A stretch of 64,000 nucleotides of DNA. Source: Patella vulgata (Eukaryota; Mollusca; Gastropoda; Patellidae). Each line of letters opens with the position of its first letter. Position 1 is the stretch's first letter. Shown in pieces: positions 62,523 to 64,000 of the stretch. The stretch lies in NCBI RefSeq assembly GCF_932274485.2, contig NC_065881.2, positions 85,884,724 to 85,948,723 of the forward strand. The letters are read 5' to 3'. The position numbers and the translations under genes were made by a program. Below the pieces are notes generated by a model. The model worked only from the letters and a program-made list of their open reading frames with translations, had not been told where the DNA came from and did no database searches.

Positions 62523-62705
62523 GGAGGGGGGGAGGGGCAAATGGTTAGTGTGTGTCGTGGTTTCGATCGCCCGTTTGAACTTGACAAGTAGGGTCGCCTG
62601 TCCAACCGCGTGGGTTTTGTCTGGTTTCCTCCCACTGCTAAAGACCCCTACACACAAGCAAATTATATATAGAAATAAAATTGAACCACATGTCCCGAAA
62701 TGTCA
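62523..62705 (+). mobile_element. SINE-B, diverged, 3' truncated
   Basis: GGGGCAAATGGTTAGTGTG, GGTTTCGATCGCCCG, CCACTGCTAAAGACCCCTAC, ending at CATGTCCCGAAATG. Confidence 0.85.
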
Positions 62706-63195
62706 TGCAAAGAATGCGCACGTCATTGCAAGTCCAACAGAAAGATATATTGAGCAATTCATAACTTTTAAATTCCACCATACTGTAAGACAACCTGTTA
62801 AAATATGGTATGTATGTAAATAATATGCTTAAATATGAAATGTATGTAAAATATATGTTTGAGAGTTATCTATCCGTCAACTGATTATCAGATTGTAAAC
62901 ATTGATTAATGGCCATTTTACTCCATCATCATCAGTCAGAGCGATCTATTCCAGTAAGGTTTTGGGGATTTTTTGTTTGATTTTTGAAATTCTTTACATA
63001 AATTAAGATGTCATTATAATCATCCATCTAGGAAGACATTGTGGGACCGTTGGTCAAACATTGCTCAGGGACCCAATGATAGGGTCGGTCAGAAGGTGGG
63101 GTCGTTGTGACAATGAAAAAAAGTTAATTATTTAAAAGATGAATTGCTTGTAGTTTAAATTGTGATTGTTTAATATTCCTGTTATGTTTTCGTCT
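62706..63195. other. no recognisable feature
   Basis: AT-rich unique DNA. Confidence 0.45.
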
Positions 63196-63390
63196 ACTGT
63201 TTATCGAATTCCATGTGTGGGTCTCGAGTTTTTATATCATTCGAAGGACTAGACCTCGGGCTGGAAAGTCCCGGGGAGCTTTCTTAACCAGCACCAGGAT
63301 TAAACACGTGGCTTCGTTGGTTAATAAGATCGTATCCTACTCACCAAGATCGTATCCTACTCACCAAGTCACCCTGGATTACGACAACCG
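63196..63390 (-). mobile_element. SINE-A-related fragment with small duplication
   Basis: TATCGAATTCCATGTGTGGG, TTCGAAGGACTAGACCTCGG, CCGGGGAGCTTTCTTAACCA; AAGATCGTATCCTACTCACC is repeated twice in tandem. Confidence 0.65.
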
Positions 63391-63597
63391 GGCGGATTAA
63401 CCGGGTAGCAAAAGTAGAGCATGCTTCCAGCCCCACTTTTTGAAGGCCTGTACAATAAATGCTTGCTAACTGTCAATTTGGATCTTGATGTGTTACCCTG
63501 CCTTTAAAGCGTTCACATGAACGACTGCGGGTTTTTTTTTTAATTTTAGAGTATTATCACATTCAATTGAGGTTATTAATATAATACTCTTATTAAT

Positions 63598-63958
63598 GGG
63601 GCATTATGCAAGATTAGATGACAAGCTGGCAGTTACCACTATAATAGTTAAAAAGTAGATAATGTAAAGGGAATATGCTGAATATTTCAGTCAAATTGAT
63701 GCACTCGGAACCGAGATATTAACAATTGAATTTTAGGCCTAGTCTCGATCATCATTACTAAAGTCGGTACGATAAAAACATAGTCTCGATTATCCATTTC
63801 TGGATTTAATCACCAATGAGCGTTGGGTAGTGCCTGCAGATCGGATTAAAATCCAGTGAAAATTCAACACATAAGATTGCATCGAGAGTTGATTACGGTC
63901 TTCTCGTGTTAATAAATGTCTAATTAATAGTTTACATAAGATTTAAGGCCTAAAGAAA
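63598..63958 (-). mobile_element. MITE-1, cut by SINE-A
   Basis: GGGCATTATGCAAGATTAG, typical interior, ending at GGCCTAAAGAAAG where SINE-A begins; about 50 bp of the MITE end are missing. Confidence 0.85.
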
Positions 63959-64000
63959 GAAATGGAATGAAATGGGGTTTAACGTCCTACTGTTCTGCTC
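63959..64000 (-). mobile_element. SINE-A 3' end, runs off window
   Basis: AAATGGAATGAAATGGGG, TTTAACGTCCTACTGTTC. Confidence 0.88.

Overview
The window looks like repeat-dense, AT-rich, intergenic or intronic nuclear DNA from an animal, most likely a marine mollusc. The evidence is the absence of any credible long gene, a very high load of tRNA-headed SINEs, short TIR elements, minisatellites and GA/TC or CA microsatellites, and a SINE 3' motif (GGACGTTAAAC followed by a simple tail) that I associate with molluscan repeats. The organism call is inference; no protein in the window confirms it. No rRNA, true tRNA gene, CRISPR array or bacterial-type operon is visible.

Two SINE families dominate. 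SINE-A has a tRNA-like head (A box TGGCTAAGTGG, B box GGTTCGATCCC), a body of about 250 bp and an (ATTTC)n tail; full copies are about 330-370 bp. SINE-B has a different tRNA-like head (TGGCCGAATGGTTAGCAC, then GGTTTCGATTCCCC), is about 280-300 bp long and ends in (TC)n, which accounts for most GA/TC microsatellites here. A third, shorter family (SINE-C) ends in GGACGTTAAACAG plus AAG/AAC repeats. All three share the 3' word GGACGTTAAAC. Many copies are 5' truncated and flanked by 8-25 bp (twice about 35 bp or more) target-site duplications, and A and B copies are nested in one another both ways round.

DNA-transposon relics include MITE-1 (about 320-550 bp, TTAA at both ends, TIR A(C/G)ATACATTATG, eleven copies or fragments), MITE-2 (about 365 bp, CAATCTGATTAAAA ends, four copies plus a fragment), five short hAT-like elements (8-bp duplications, CAGGGCC- or CAAGGGCG-like ends), a 735-bp almost perfect palindrome bounded by TTAA (19095-19829), and smaller foldbacks at 8416 and 56196.

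Layout: 1-12 kb is mixed SINE/MITE; 12.3-15.5 kb holds three consecutive satellites (21, 28 and 18/37 bp units); 15.9-19 kb is SINE-rich; 19-24.2 kb has the large palindrome, short tandem repeats and a multiply nested SINE-A; 24.3-42.3 kb is dense SINE/MITE/hAT; 42.3-46.2 kb has older low-copy repeats and one possible coding exon on the minus strand (45850-46173); 46.3-52.6 kb is SINE-rich with tandem SINE-B copies and a minisatellite built from a SINE-B tail; 52.6-57.3 kb is mostly unique AT-rich DNA with A-rich arrays; 57.3-64 kb returns to MITE/SINE material and includes an array that seems to derive from the MITE-2 terminus.

No genes work together here in a pathway. The interest lies in element-on-element history: shared SINE 3' ends, insertion chronology with duplicated targets, and tandem arrays seeded by transposon ends. 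Most open reading frames over 60 codons are antisense frames of SINE-A or SINE-B and should not be annotated as genes.
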